This document shows positions 10,073 through 19,429 of a stretch of DNA of 64,000 nucleotides, in pieces (within the stretch, counting starts at the first letter, position 1; every line of letters starts with the position of its first letter). Origin of the DNA: Pedobacter sp. MC2016-15 (GTDB lineage Bacteria; Bacteroidota; Bacteroidia; Sphingobacteriales; Sphingobacteriaceae). Made by a program: the position numbers and the translations under genes. The DNA lies in assembly GCF_026239695.1 (NCBI RefSeq), contig NZ_JAPIVS010000003.1:248001-312000 (forward strand), in the 5' to 3' direction. The notes under the pieces are model-generated. The model did not search any database. It was not told the DNA's origin and saw only the letters and a list, made by a program, of their open reading frames with translations.

Positions 10073-11575
10073 ATGAAACATAATCTTTTAACAATAATCG
10101 CAATTCTATTTGTCATTTTTCAACATCCTGCAAAGGCTGACGTTGTTCCCAATAGCCTGTTCAGTGACCATGCCGTGCTGCAAAGGAACCAGGTGCTGCC
10201 AGTATGGGGTACCGCCAGAGATGGTGAAAAGGTGAGTGTCGATTTCGCAGGTCAGAAGGCAGAGACCATTGCCTCAGGAGGAAAGTGGTTACTGAAACTC
10301 AAGCCGCTGAAAGCTGGGGGGCCATTCACGATGACAATCAGGGGAGATAATACTGTTACGGTAAATGATATTCTTATCGGCGAGGTGTGGGTGTGCGGCG
10401 GGCAATCCAATATGGCCTACAAGCTCAATCCAAATATCCATAATGGCGCTGAGGAGATGAAGAATGCAAATTATCCGCAGATCAGGGTGTTCAATGTACC
10501 CTATAAAGCTGCGCGTCAGAACCTTGAAGATGTGAAAAGCAACTGGCTGTTGTGCAGTCCGGATCTGATTAAAAACTTTACAGCCGTAGGTTACTTTTTT
10601 GCACGGGATCTTTACAAAACGCTGAATGTGCCGATCGGATTGGTTTCCTCTTCAGTTGGAGGAACACCCGCAGAATACTGGTTGAGCCGTACAGCGTTGG
10701 AAAGTAATGTTTTGTTTAAACATACATTAGGGACTTACAAGAGCCAGGTGAGCACTTATCCGGCACGCCTTGCTAAGTACAAAGCGGAGGAACCTGCCCT
10801 GTTGGAGAAGTACAATTTGGATGCTGAAGCTGCAAAAAAAGAGAATAAACCAGCTCCCCGAAAACCCAGCCCTCCACAAAATCCTGAAGAGACGGGCAGT
10901 GCCAGTGGTTATTATAATGGGATGATCGAGCCGCTGCAGCCATTTGCGATCAGAGGTGTCATCTGGTACCAGGGCGAAGCTAACAACTCCAGTGCGAACA
11001 CATACCAGACTTTATTTCCTACGCTGATTGCCGACTGGAGATCGGGCTGGGGACAGGGGGATTTCCCTTTTCTCTTTGTACAAATTGCACCTTTTAAAGG
11101 CATGAGTCCTGAGATCCGCGAAGCACAGCTCATCAGCTGGCAGAAGACACCAAATACGGCGATGGTGGTGACTACCGACTGCGGAAACGCAGAGGATATC
11201 CACCCTGTGCTGAAGCAACCTGTGGGTGCCCGACTGGCACTGGCAGCGCGTGCATTAGCCTACCAGGAAAAAATTGAATACTCCGGGCCCGTCTATGAGT
11301 CCCTGATGGTAAGGGATTCAAAAGCAATTCTTTCGTTTACACATCAGAAAAAATTGGTGGCTAAAGGCGGTGAATTAAGGGGTTTTATGATTGCCGGTGC
11401 AGATAAAAACTTTGTACCCGCCAGGGCAGAGCTTAAAGGCGACAAACTGGTGGTGTACAGCCCTGATGTTCCTATACCCGTGGCGGTTAGGTATGGTTGG
11501 GCCAACACGCCGGATGTGAACCTCTACAATGAACATGACCTGCCAGCATCACCATTCAGAACTGATACTCAGTAA
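10073..11575 (+). CDS. Secreted SGNH-type acetylesterase (sialate O-acetylesterase-like)
   Basis: Carbohydrate O-acetylesterase of the SASA (DUF303) family, exported by an N-terminal signal peptide (cleavage near HPAKA). An Ig-like N-terminal domain (VLQRNQVLPVWGTARDGEKV) precedes the SGNH hydrolase fold. The nucleophile is Ser112 in GGQSNM, then GVIWYQGEANNSS, and the late DIHPVLKQPVGARLALAAR supplies the Asp/His pair. The C-terminal NLYNEHDLPASPFRTD is typical of the family. Despite the family name, members in polysaccharide loci usually remove acetyl groups from plant polysaccharides; I infer that role here. A longer paralogue lies at 56572. Confidence 0.9.
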   Translation: MKHNLLTIIAILFVIFQHPAKADVVPNSLFSDHAVLQRNQVLPVWGTARDGEKVSVDFAGQKAETIASGGKWLLKLKPLKAGGPFTMTIRGDNTVTVNDILIGEVWVCGGQSNMAYKLNPNIHNGAEEMKNANYPQIRVFNVPYKAARQNLEDVKSNWLLCSPDLIKNFTAVGYFFARDLYKTLNVPIGLVSSSVGGTPAEYWLSRTALESNVLFKHTLGTYKSQVSTYPARLAKYKAEEPALLEKYNLDAEAAKKENKPAPRKPSPPQNPEETGSASGYYNGMIEPLQPFAIRGVIWYQGEANNSSANTYQTLFPTLIADWRSGWGQGDFPFLFVQIAPFKGMSPEIREAQLISWQKTPNTAMVVTTDCGNAEDIHPVLKQPVGARLALAARALAYQEKIEYSGPVYESLMVRDSKAILSFTHQKKLVAKGGELRGFMIAGADKNFVPARAELKGDKLVVYSPDVPIPVAVRYGWANTPDVNLYNEHDLPASPFRTDTQ

Positions 11576-11583
11576 TCCGCTAA

Positions 11584-14500
11584 ATGATGACGAATCAAAT
11601 CAAATTCATGATCAATTCCTTAGTGATGTCAGCTGTCCTGAGTATATTTCTGTGGTTGTGCTGTGCCTCTGTACAATCTGCTGAACAAAAGATACGGCCA
11701 GTAATTTTCAATAGTAGTGAAACGGTGAAAGGCGGAGAGGTGTTCGGTCTTCAGGGCGCTTTTTTTGGCCTGAAGGCGGAAGTATGGTGTGCGGTAGTTT
11801 CCGATGTGCTAGGGTCATTGAAGCCCTTACGTAAACTAAAGATCGTCAGTGGTTCAGATCAGCAGCTGTCTGTACTTATTCCTGATGAACCGGCTTTCCA
11901 GCCAGGTGCCCTGATTGCTGTATGGGTGAAGCGGGCAGGAACTTCCGGTTCATGGAGCAAGGCGGTGTACCTGAACAGGGCCAGGGCAGTCACGCTGGAG
12001 TATGATCAGGTTATGCCCGGCCACACTTTCCGCGTTTTTGGGCGCAATCTTACATTCAAGGGATATACTCCCCGGCTTCGCTTTGTGGATGTAAAAAGCC
12101 AGAAGAGCATCAGGACCCATGTTATTGGCGGAGATCTTTTTACGCTCCAAATCATTGCTCCGCGGTCTGTCCGTCCCGGCAGAAAGTATCAGCTGATGCT
12201 GAGCAACGGCAATGGAGGAGACAAAGTCATTGCTGAAACGACAGCAGAGGAAACTCTTACAGGCGTGGTGGCGGCAGCTGATCCCTTTGGATTGAAAGCA
12301 CCCTGGGGAGCTGAATTTACTTTCTACAGGAACGTATATAATGTTCGGGAGGACCCCCGCTTAAGGCTCAAAGCCAAAGGCGATGGACTGACAGACGATC
12401 GCCTCGCAATCCAGCAGGCGATTGACCTGGCCAGTAGCAGCGGGGGCGGGGTGCTGTATTTCCCTGAAGGAAAGTATAAACTCGATATCCCCACAGGTAC
12501 TGGCCTGGTAATGAAGTCCAGGGTGGTTCTGAAAGGGGAAGGATATCAGAAAACATTTATACAATATGGTTTCGGAACTCCACCTCCTTATCCCGAGCCG
12601 ATAGGTAAAGATGGCTGGCCCAATGCTACTACAGAAGGTGTTGCCATATTATGGCCATTAAATACTACGCTTACAGGATTATACCAGCTCTGCCTGCAAA
12701 ATGTGAATACCAGTGGTTTATGGCGGCACAGCCTGAAAACTATGCCTCCGTCAATTAAAAAACCGGGAGGTTCTGGTTCAAAATTTTTTGCAGCGAATTG
12801 CCGCTTTGACTTTGCTGTAGCCTGGGGTTTATCCTGGGCGTACGTAGACAGGATGATGATTACCGACTGTATCTTCGACAGTAAGGCGCGGGTGACCTGG
12901 CCCTGGCTCTGGCACTGTACAGGCGCTACAAATTTTGTGGTTCGCAACAACCGTGTGAGATATGCTGCCGGGCGTTTCGGATTTAATGACAGCTTTAATG
13001 GCATCATAGAAAACAATCACATTACCAGGTTGGGTGATTTGATAAATCCCAAAGGTGAAACCGGAGGTTTTAATATCGATTACGCACAGGACATTGTGGT
13101 CTTAAAAAATCGTCTTGATGTGGAAGGAAAGAGCATTCCTGACCTGAATCAGGGTGAAACAATACTAAGTCAGGGGGGTAATCCTGAACAGATGGCTACA
13201 GGCCATGTAAGTGCTGCTACTCCAAATACACTGAGGGACAGTGATCGGAACTGGGGACCAATCCGGACGCCTTCCTTAAGCTCGTCAGATGCGGTAGCCA
13301 TCATCTACGGGAAGGGCATGGGACAATGGCGTTATTTAAAAAGCAATACCCGGAACACACTTATACTGTACCGCCCATGGGGCGTGATCCCGGATAAAAC
13401 CAGTAGATATGCTGTGATGCGCTGGTCTGCAGAGGATTGGCTTGTGAAAGACAACATCCTCGAGGATAACAACAGAGGGATATGGTTTTACTGTGGCAGT
13501 ACCGATGTTGCCATTACGGGCAATACGCTGACTAACTCAGAGGGTATTTATGTTCGCTCAGATCAAAGATTGGAGCTGGGCCGCTACAATCTGAGCTGGA
13601 ATGTTTCAGTTTGCGACAACAAGGTTGTAAATACCAATGGCTTGCGTCCTGCCTATGTTTGTAATGTACTCGCTATTGGAACAAAACCTGATACCCTGCT
13701 GGGCACGGGCAGTTTAGGAGTGGAGATCAGAAGAAACCTTGTGCAGGCATACCGGCAGGGGAAAAACGCAAGCAGCTTTGTCCGCGGGGAGGGTTACTTT
13801 AATGAAGTGCTGCCTAAGCAGGGTAGAATTATGCCAGGAATGCGAGTAACAGGCGTAAGAGGAACAATCTTCGAAGGCAATACCGCTATAAACGCGGATG
13901 TCGGTTACCGCTTGTATGGACCTATAGATCAGACAGTGATCAAGTCTCCTGTTTTCCAGGATGTTGATACACCTGTGACAACAGCCACAGGGACCGTGAT
14001 TCTTGAAAAGGAAAGGAAAAATGAATCTGCACTGCAATGGAAATCCGGTGGCATAACCATTATGCTGAAAGATGAACTTGTTCACCCTGCATTCTCATGG
14101 CCACGTAGTCTCCTTAAATACAAGATCGATTTCGGGAGTTCTGGTAACCCGGGGCAGGAACTCCTGCTCAGAGAAAAAGAAACAGGGAAGCGAATTCCTT
14201 TTCAGCTGAATGCCGATACGCTTTGCTTTATGTCTGATCTCCCATCCGGGGCTGTTAAAACCTTTGAGCTGCTCCCTGCAAGCGGAAAAATGCCAAAAGA
14301 TGCTCCCCCTGTTCAGATCCTGAAAACTACTGATTATTACGAGCTGGATAATGGGAAGATCAGAGTACAAATTCCCGCCCATCAGAAAGCAAAGATACAG
14401 GCTCCTATCAGCCGTTATGGCGATGCCAGACATTGGCTTGGACATGGCGAAATGCAGCTGAACAATTTCAAGCGTTTCAGTGTCGAGATTCTGGCAAAGG

Positions 14501-17500
14501 GTCCGGTACAGGTGGTATTCAGGATGCAGTATGAGCTGGAAGGCAACAGGCGTTATACGGTGCTGCTGAAATTAACGGCAGGGATGGAGTTTGCAGAGCT
14601 GGAAGAGAAAATGTATGGTTTTGCAGTAAGGGAAAAGTTATCCTGGAAAATAGTTTGGGACGGCATTGTCCCAGATCACCGTTATGCGTCTACCCGTGTG
14701 GAACCGGGGAAGGCCCGGGCATCTGATTTTAACGACTGGGAACCAATGGAAGGTAGGACGACAACTGGCGAACAGCACCCACTGCTTGCAAGAGACCAGC
14801 AAAATGGAAAAGACGGACTTCTTCCGTTCCGATTAGCTCCCTATGATAACTGGTTATCATGGTGGCGCCTGCCTGGTGTTGCTTTCAGCAGTGGAAAGGA
14901 AAAAACGACAATTGGACTCTTCATCAAGGATACGGAGAAATGGAACGATGGCAAGTATGCCCTATGGGGTTCAAAAAAAGACTTGAATATCAGCTTTCAT
15001 TGGAACAACCAACGGCTGGATTATACTTTTCCGCTGGTTACAGGCAGCCGTTCAACCGCATTGGCCGCTTACCCTCAGGAGAAAGATTTACTCAACAATT
15101 CATCACTAGCCTACATAGACGACCTTCGGCGCTGGCACGGCTGGATTCCGCTGGATAAAGTGAAAAACTGGATACTGAACTATGAGACGCCGGAAAGCGG
15201 ATATCCGAGATTTTTTAAACCAGAAAATGCGACCCCAAACCTCAGTCTCACAGCACTGGAGCAATCATTGTCGGCGAACTTGCAGGTGATCGCGAAAGGA
15301 TCCGAAAGGATCAACGGACCTACTCCGGTTGGTTCAAGAATTTATTATGATCAGATCGTTCCTGCCTTTGATCTGAATGCCGCGAAGATGCCTATTTCGC
15401 AATACCGTAGGCTACGGGCATGGTATCTCTTTGTGAGCTACCTCTATCAGGATGAAGCGCTGATGCCCTTGCGCAACCTGTTGAGCGGACACCCCAATTT
15501 CATGGCAGATATTAAAGGAGTGACTGGCCTTGCAGCCTTTCTTTTCCCCAAACATCCTGACGCAGCCCGCATGGCTAATCATTTTGAGAAAATGATAAAG
15601 CTAAACTTTAATTACCATATCCGCCCGGATGTACCAGGCTGGGAAGCTATGGGAGGAAGGTGGACCGAAAATCTGGCTACCTATACCTGGGCGGCACTCA
15701 CTCCTATGGTGCGTACAAATGAGTTGCTGCGTCGTCACTTTGATGGTAAAAACAGGATTCTTCAGCCAGGTGTATCTTCGTTGGGAAACTGGCTCTTGAA
15801 TTCGGTCAGCTCTCCATTGGAAAGTTTGGGTAACAGAAGAGCTTATCCCCCGCAGGGTGCACATGCCCGCACAACTGAGGATGGACTGCCAGACGTACTT
15901 CGCCTGTTTGCGCAGCAACTGATGTATTATGACCCTAAGCTAAGTAAGCAGCTGTTATGGTTAACTGATACGAATGATAAACCTTTTGAAAGTACAAAAG
16001 AAAAAGCTAAAGTCTGGAAAGATCTGTCTGACGCTGGATGGGGAAACTATAAAGGCATAAATCCCTGGTTGAAGTCGGCCAAGTTTACTGGTTATGGTTT
16101 TGTCTTGAGATCTGCTTTCGCTACTAAGGATGAGATGTACGTCCATCTCCAGCAGATTGACGAAGGGCCAAACTATCGCTGGGGCCGCGCTGCTATGGGA
16201 GGGAACGGGGTGATTTATTATTACGCCAATGGCAAAAATTATAGCCACAATGGTCCGGAAGATGCCGGCGACGGGCCATTTGGAGATACGGAAAGGATCA
16301 CGAATTTCGGGGTGAAAAAGCCTGGGGGCTATCGTGCAATCGGGCCTTACCGAAGTGTAGGCCGCAATGATCTCACTGAGCCATTATATGATTTTGGTTT
16401 TGCACAGTTCGCCTCTGTTTTGAGTAATAAAGATATCGCACGCGACTACCGGTCGAGGAGTATTCTTCAGTCGTCATCAGATTATATTGCTGTATTTGAC
16501 GAAGTCTCTGATCCGCAAACGGAGGGCAGGTTTTCCTGGTTCGTAGGGGCGAATGACGAATTTCCCTATATCCATCAGCTGATGCCTGGAGCTGCTTTTA
16601 AAGATGCAGATTTGGTCCCTGGCAAAAGCAGTTACCACAAAGATCCCCCTGTGCTGCCCACTAAAGGCCGCTACTACGATGGAAGAGGAAGTTTCCTGAC
16701 TATCGTGACCCATAAGCCTGAAATCAGCGTACAAAAAACAGATTTCGGCTGCATTGTTCAGAAAAAAGACCGGCAGACTGATTTGATTTTCCGAAACATT
16801 AAGCCGGTACAGTACGCCAAAGACGGAATAAGCTTCAGTGGCAGAGCGGGGATTGTACAGTTTCAATCAGGCAACATCTCCGCAGCATTATTTGAGGGTA
16901 CGGTGATCAGTATCCCGGGAATCCAAATCGAACTTCCCACAGGCAGCAAAGCCGGAATCAGTATTCAACAAAGCGCTACAGGTTATAGTGGCATAGTCCA
17001 GAGCCGCAATGCTGAAAAGTTAGTTTTTGGTCTTACTGATCCTCAACTCCGTTTTTATCTTGACGGAACCAGGACTGATAATTTTACTATCCCTGCAGGT
17101 AAACATCGCTGGGCCTGGAGCAGTACAGTGTTAAGGCCTGATACACCTGGAATTAACGCTTTTATAGCAGGTAATATAGTTATCGGTCAGACTCCACATG
17201 CACCGGAAGGGTTAATGCTTGATCTGACTGGCAGGGAAACCAGGATCAGCTGGGGCAGCACGCCGGGAGCCGAAACTTACCGGCTATACAGAATATCCAG
17301 GCCTTCGGCCGCTGGTCCTGTAAAGATCTATGAGGGCAGAATGAACCAGTTCAGGGATCAGAAGCCCCGGTCAGGGTTAATTTATGATTACATAGTTACA
17401 GCGCTGAATAGCAGTAATGAAAGTAAAAACAGTACGGTCGCCAGCACCGACCCTTCTAGTTTTCTCAACTGGGAACCTATGCGCGGCGAGGGATTCAGAA

Positions 17501-17598
17501 GAGATACTGAAAATCATGAAAATGGTTTCCCTGAATTTGACCCCCTCAAAGAAGATGAAATGCCAGTTTTAGTCTATCCAATCAATAAACAAAAATAA
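11584..17598 (+). CDS. Giant secreted right-handed beta-helix multidomain protein, probable polysaccharide-active enzyme
   Basis: A 2004-residue exported protein with signal peptide up to about CCASVQSAEQ. Residues about 35-230 look like two Ig/IPT-type beta domains. At about 255 a pectate-lyase-superfamily beta-helix begins (KAKGDGLTDDRLAIQQAID, GGGVLYFPEGKYKL), with repeats such as NFVVRNNRVRYA and DVAITGNTLTNSEGIYV running to about 800. A beta-rich region follows (about 830-1180). Next is an alpha-helical stretch resembling an alpha/alpha toroid (about 1230-1480; GGRWTENLATYTWAALTPMV). A beta domain reminiscent of heparinase II/III-like proteins follows (YIAVFDEVSDPQTEGRFSWF), and an FnIII-like domain lies at about 1850-1950. 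The combination suggests a lyase, but I cannot place it in a named CAZy family. It sits 8 nt after the esterase and 1 nt before the GH105 gene, so it plausibly generates that enzyme's unsaturated substrates. Confidence 0.8.
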   Translation: MMTNQIKFMINSLVMSAVLSIFLWLCCASVQSAEQKIRPVIFNSSETVKGGEVFGLQGAFFGLKAEVWCAVVSDVLGSLKPLRKLKIVSGSDQQLSVLIPDEPAFQPGALIAVWVKRAGTSGSWSKAVYLNRARAVTLEYDQVMPGHTFRVFGRNLTFKGYTPRLRFVDVKSQKSIRTHVIGGDLFTLQIIAPRSVRPGRKYQLMLSNGNGGDKVIAETTAEETLTGVVAAADPFGLKAPWGAEFTFYRNVYNVREDPRLRLKAKGDGLTDDRLAIQQAIDLASSSGGGVLYFPEGKYKLDIPTGTGLVMKSRVVLKGEGYQKTFIQYGFGTPPPYPEPIGKDGWPNATTEGVAILWPLNTTLTGLYQLCLQNVNTSGLWRHSLKTMPPSIKKPGGSGSKFFAANCRFDFAVAWGLSWAYVDRMMITDCIFDSKARVTWPWLWHCTGATNFVVRNNRVRYAAGRFGFNDSFNGIIENNHITRLGDLINPKGETGGFNIDYAQDIVVLKNRLDVEGKSIPDLNQGETILSQGGNPEQMATGHVSAATPNTLRDSDRNWGPIRTPSLSSSDAVAIIYGKGMGQWRYLKSNTRNTLILYRPWGVIPDKTSRYAVMRWSAEDWLVKDNILEDNNRGIWFYCGSTDVAITGNTLTNSEGIYVRSDQRLELGRYNLSWNVSVCDNKVVNTNGLRPAYVCNVLAIGTKPDTLLGTGSLGVEIRRNLVQAYRQGKNASSFVRGEGYFNEVLPKQGRIMPGMRVTGVRGTIFEGNTAINADVGYRLYGPIDQTVIKSPVFQDVDTPVTTATGTVILEKERKNESALQWKSGGITIMLKDELVHPAFSWPRSLLKYKIDFGSSGNPGQELLLREKETGKRIPFQLNADTLCFMSDLPSGAVKTFELLPASGKMPKDAPPVQILKTTDYYELDNGKIRVQIPAHQKAKIQAPISRYGDARHWLGHGEMQLNNFKRFSVEILAKGPVQVVFRMQYELEGNRRYTVLLKLTAGMEFAELEEKMYGFAVREKLSWKIVWDGIVPDHRYASTRVEPGKARASDFNDWEPMEGRTTTGEQHPLLARDQQNGKDGLLPFRLAPYDNWLSWWRLPGVAFSSGKEKTTIGLFIKDTEKWNDGKYALWGSKKDLNISFHWNNQRLDYTFPLVTGSRSTALAAYPQEKDLLNNSSLAYIDDLRRWHGWIPLDKVKNWILNYETPESGYPRFFKPENATPNLSLTALEQSLSANLQVIAKGSERINGPTPVGSRIYYDQIVPAFDLNAAKMPISQYRRLRAWYLFVSYLYQDEALMPLRNLLSGHPNFMADIKGVTGLAAFLFPKHPDAARMANHFEKMIKLNFNYHIRPDVPGWEAMGGRWTENLATYTWAALTPMVRTNELLRRHFDGKNRILQPGVSSLGNWLLNSVSSPLESLGNRRAYPPQGAHARTTEDGLPDVLRLFAQQLMYYDPKLSKQLLWLTDTNDKPFESTKEKAKVWKDLSDAGWGNYKGINPWLKSAKFTGYGFVLRSAFATKDEMYVHLQQIDEGPNYRWGRAAMGGNGVIYYYANGKNYSHNGPEDAGDGPFGDTERITNFGVKKPGGYRAIGPYRSVGRNDLTEPLYDFGFAQFASVLSNKDIARDYRSRSILQSSSDYIAVFDEVSDPQTEGRFSWFVGANDEFPYIHQLMPGAAFKDADLVPGKSSYHKDPPVLPTKGRYYDGRGSFLTIVTHKPEISVQKTDFGCIVQKKDRQTDLIFRNIKPVQYAKDGISFSGRAGIVQFQSGNISAALFEGTVISIPGIQIELPTGSKAGISIQQSATGYSGIVQSRNAEKLVFGLTDPQLRFYLDGTRTDNFTIPAGKHRWAWSSTVLRPDTPGINAFIAGNIVIGQTPHAPEGLMLDLTGRETRISWGSTPGAETYRLYRISRPSAAGPVKIYEGRMNQFRDQKPRSGLIYDYIVTALNSSNESKNSTVASTDPSSFLNWEPMRGEGFRRDTENHENGFPEFDPLKEDEMPVLVYPINKQK

Positions 17599-17599
17599 C

Positions 17600-19429
17600 A
17601 TGACAACTATGATTAAGCCGATGATCGTTTGTGGATTGCTCTGCATTTTTCATCTTTCCTCATCCGCTCAGAAAGCGGGGGTTCCAAACAACAAAAGTCC
17701 ACTTGCACTGGTACAAACGGTTGCCGACAGGATCATCAGGGAAACGCCATTTAAATTTCAGCTTGTTCCTCAACCCAATCATCCACAGTTTGACTTTGTA
17801 CAATATGTGGATTTTGGAAAGACTTTTGGTCTGGGTAGCCCGGCTGTCGCTTATGCAATCAGTCAGTTCGATAGTAAGAGTGATACTTCTTTTATGATCC
17901 AGGTAAGTCATAACGATGCGCTGAAAATCTGGGTCAATCAGGAAGTAGTGTACCAAAAAGAGGGTGCAAGGCCTCTGAAAATTCAACCGAGGGAAAGGGA
18001 TATTTTTCTGGAATATGAATTCCCTGTGAAGCTCAGGAAGGGATTGAATCAGATATTGCTAAAGTCTGAAACACGCGGGAAGGAATGGATATGTTATCTG
18101 CAGCCAAAGGGGGCGCTGATCGAAGAAAGAAAACCATGGAATCCGGACTTGAGTATAGCGAAGCTTCCGGGCGTCACAGCTGGCGTCGCAAAACTCAGCA
18201 ACTGGCTTGTTGCCGGGCCTTTTATGGTTTCTGGAAAATATCCTTCAAGTACTGCGTATGGTCCTGAACGAGGTTTTGAGATAGGGAAACTCTATTCGGA
18301 CGGGATGAAAGATATCAGCTGGACCATCCCGAAGCTGCAGATTTTTGCCGACGTCATCAATCCACAACCGTATTGGGGAACCTATTACAATTGGAATTAC
18401 CATGCCGGGGGGCTGGCCTGGGCAATGTCTCATCTTGCCGAAGCTTCTGGACAGAGAAAATATGAGGATTATTCGCAGCGCTGGACAGATTTCATGCTGG
18501 AAATAAAGCCCTTTATTGGCTATCAGGTTAAGGAGCTGAACGGCTTCCAGTCTACCCATCATCAGCTTTTCAATACCCCGTTGCTGGATTTTACTGCGGC
18601 CCCGGCTCTGCCATTCGTCTATCGACTGGTGAAAGATAAAAATTTTGAGAAGCGTCTTGAGTACGAAGCATTTGTAAATGACGTTAAAGACTATGTGGTT
18701 CATCATCAGATTAGAATGCCGGAAGGAAATTTTACGAGAGAGACTCCAGAGCAATATACGACCTGGGTGGATGACATGTTTATGGGTATCCCTTTCCTCG
18801 TTCAGGCCTCGATGCAAAGTAAGGAGCCCAAAGAAAAAAATGCCCTGCTGGATGATGCGGCAAGACAGGTGCTGGCGTTCAATAAGCAATTGCTCAATCC
18901 ATCCACAGGATTGTACCATCATGCACAATATTCGCGACGTAAGGCAAGACTTCCATACTGGTCGCGCGCTAATGGCTGGGCGATCTGGGCCAGTACCGAA
19001 GTGTTGCTGCAGCTGCCGAAAAATCATCCTCTGCGAGAACAGATTCTGGCCGCGTATCAGCGTCATGCAGATGCGCTTGTAAAACTTCAGGATCAGCAGA
19101 CGGGTTGCTGGCATAATGTGCTCGACCGCCCGGATTCTTACGACGAGCTTTCAGGAACTGCTATCATCAGTATGAACATCGCACGCGGTATCAATCAGGG
19201 ATGGCTGAGAAAGGAGAAATATCTTCCAGCGGTGCAGCGGGGCTGGAATTACATTGCTTCATGCATTGACCCGGATGGTACGGTGCACAAAATCTGTGTA
19301 GGTACCATGAGTAGTGAAAATGTAAATGATTATATGAACAGGCCGACCGCAGATAATGATTCGCACGGATTGCTTGGCCTGCTGTTTGCCGGTATTGAAA
19401 TTGATAAATTATTCAGATCAACCTTATGA
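17600..19429 (+). CDS. GH105/GH88-type unsaturated glucuronyl/galacturonyl hydrolase
   Basis: Exported hydrolase that would remove the 4,5-unsaturated uronic acid left on oligosaccharides by a lyase. After the signal peptide (to about SSAQ) there is an extra beta-rich N-terminal domain of about 200 residues. The alpha/alpha-barrel catalytic region then starts at NWNYHAGGLAWAM. Diagnostic elements are TWVDDMFMGIPFL (Asp391/Asp392), YWSRANGWAIWA (residues 453-464), QTGCWHNVLDRPDSYDELSGTA and TADNDSHGLLGLL. At 609 residues it is longer than typical GH105 enzymes (about 370) because of the N-terminal domain. Its stop overlaps the next ATG by four bases, consistent with translational coupling. Confidence 0.9.
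   Translation: MTTMIKPMIVCGLLCIFHLSSSAQKAGVPNNKSPLALVQTVADRIIRETPFKFQLVPQPNHPQFDFVQYVDFGKTFGLGSPAVAYAISQFDSKSDTSFMIQVSHNDALKIWVNQEVVYQKEGARPLKIQPRERDIFLEYEFPVKLRKGLNQILLKSETRGKEWICYLQPKGALIEERKPWNPDLSIAKLPGVTAGVAKLSNWLVAGPFMVSGKYPSSTAYGPERGFEIGKLYSDGMKDISWTIPKLQIFADVINPQPYWGTYYNWNYHAGGLAWAMSHLAEASGQRKYEDYSQRWTDFMLEIKPFIGYQVKELNGFQSTHHQLFNTPLLDFTAAPALPFVYRLVKDKNFEKRLEYEAFVNDVKDYVVHHQIRMPEGNFTRETPEQYTTWVDDMFMGIPFLVQASMQSKEPKEKNALLDDAARQVLAFNKQLLNPSTGLYHHAQYSRRKARLPYWSRANGWAIWASTEVLLQLPKNHPLREQILAAYQRHADALVKLQDQQTGCWHNVLDRPDSYDELSGTAIISMNIARGINQGWLRKEKYLPAVQRGWNYIASCIDPDGTVHKICVGTMSSENVNDYMNRPTADNDSHGLLGLLFAGIEIDKLFRSTL

Noticed and set aside
12588..13016. Minus-strand reading frame of 142 codons opposite the 2004-residue protein
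   Set aside because: It runs across the beta-helix repeats of the plus-strand protein; no start signal or domain is visible.
18245..19114. Long minus-strand reading frame (289 codons) opposite the GH105-type gene
   Set aside because: The plus-strand protein has clear GH105 motifs through this region. The minus product has no recognisable domain and an odd composition, as expected for an antisense shadow.
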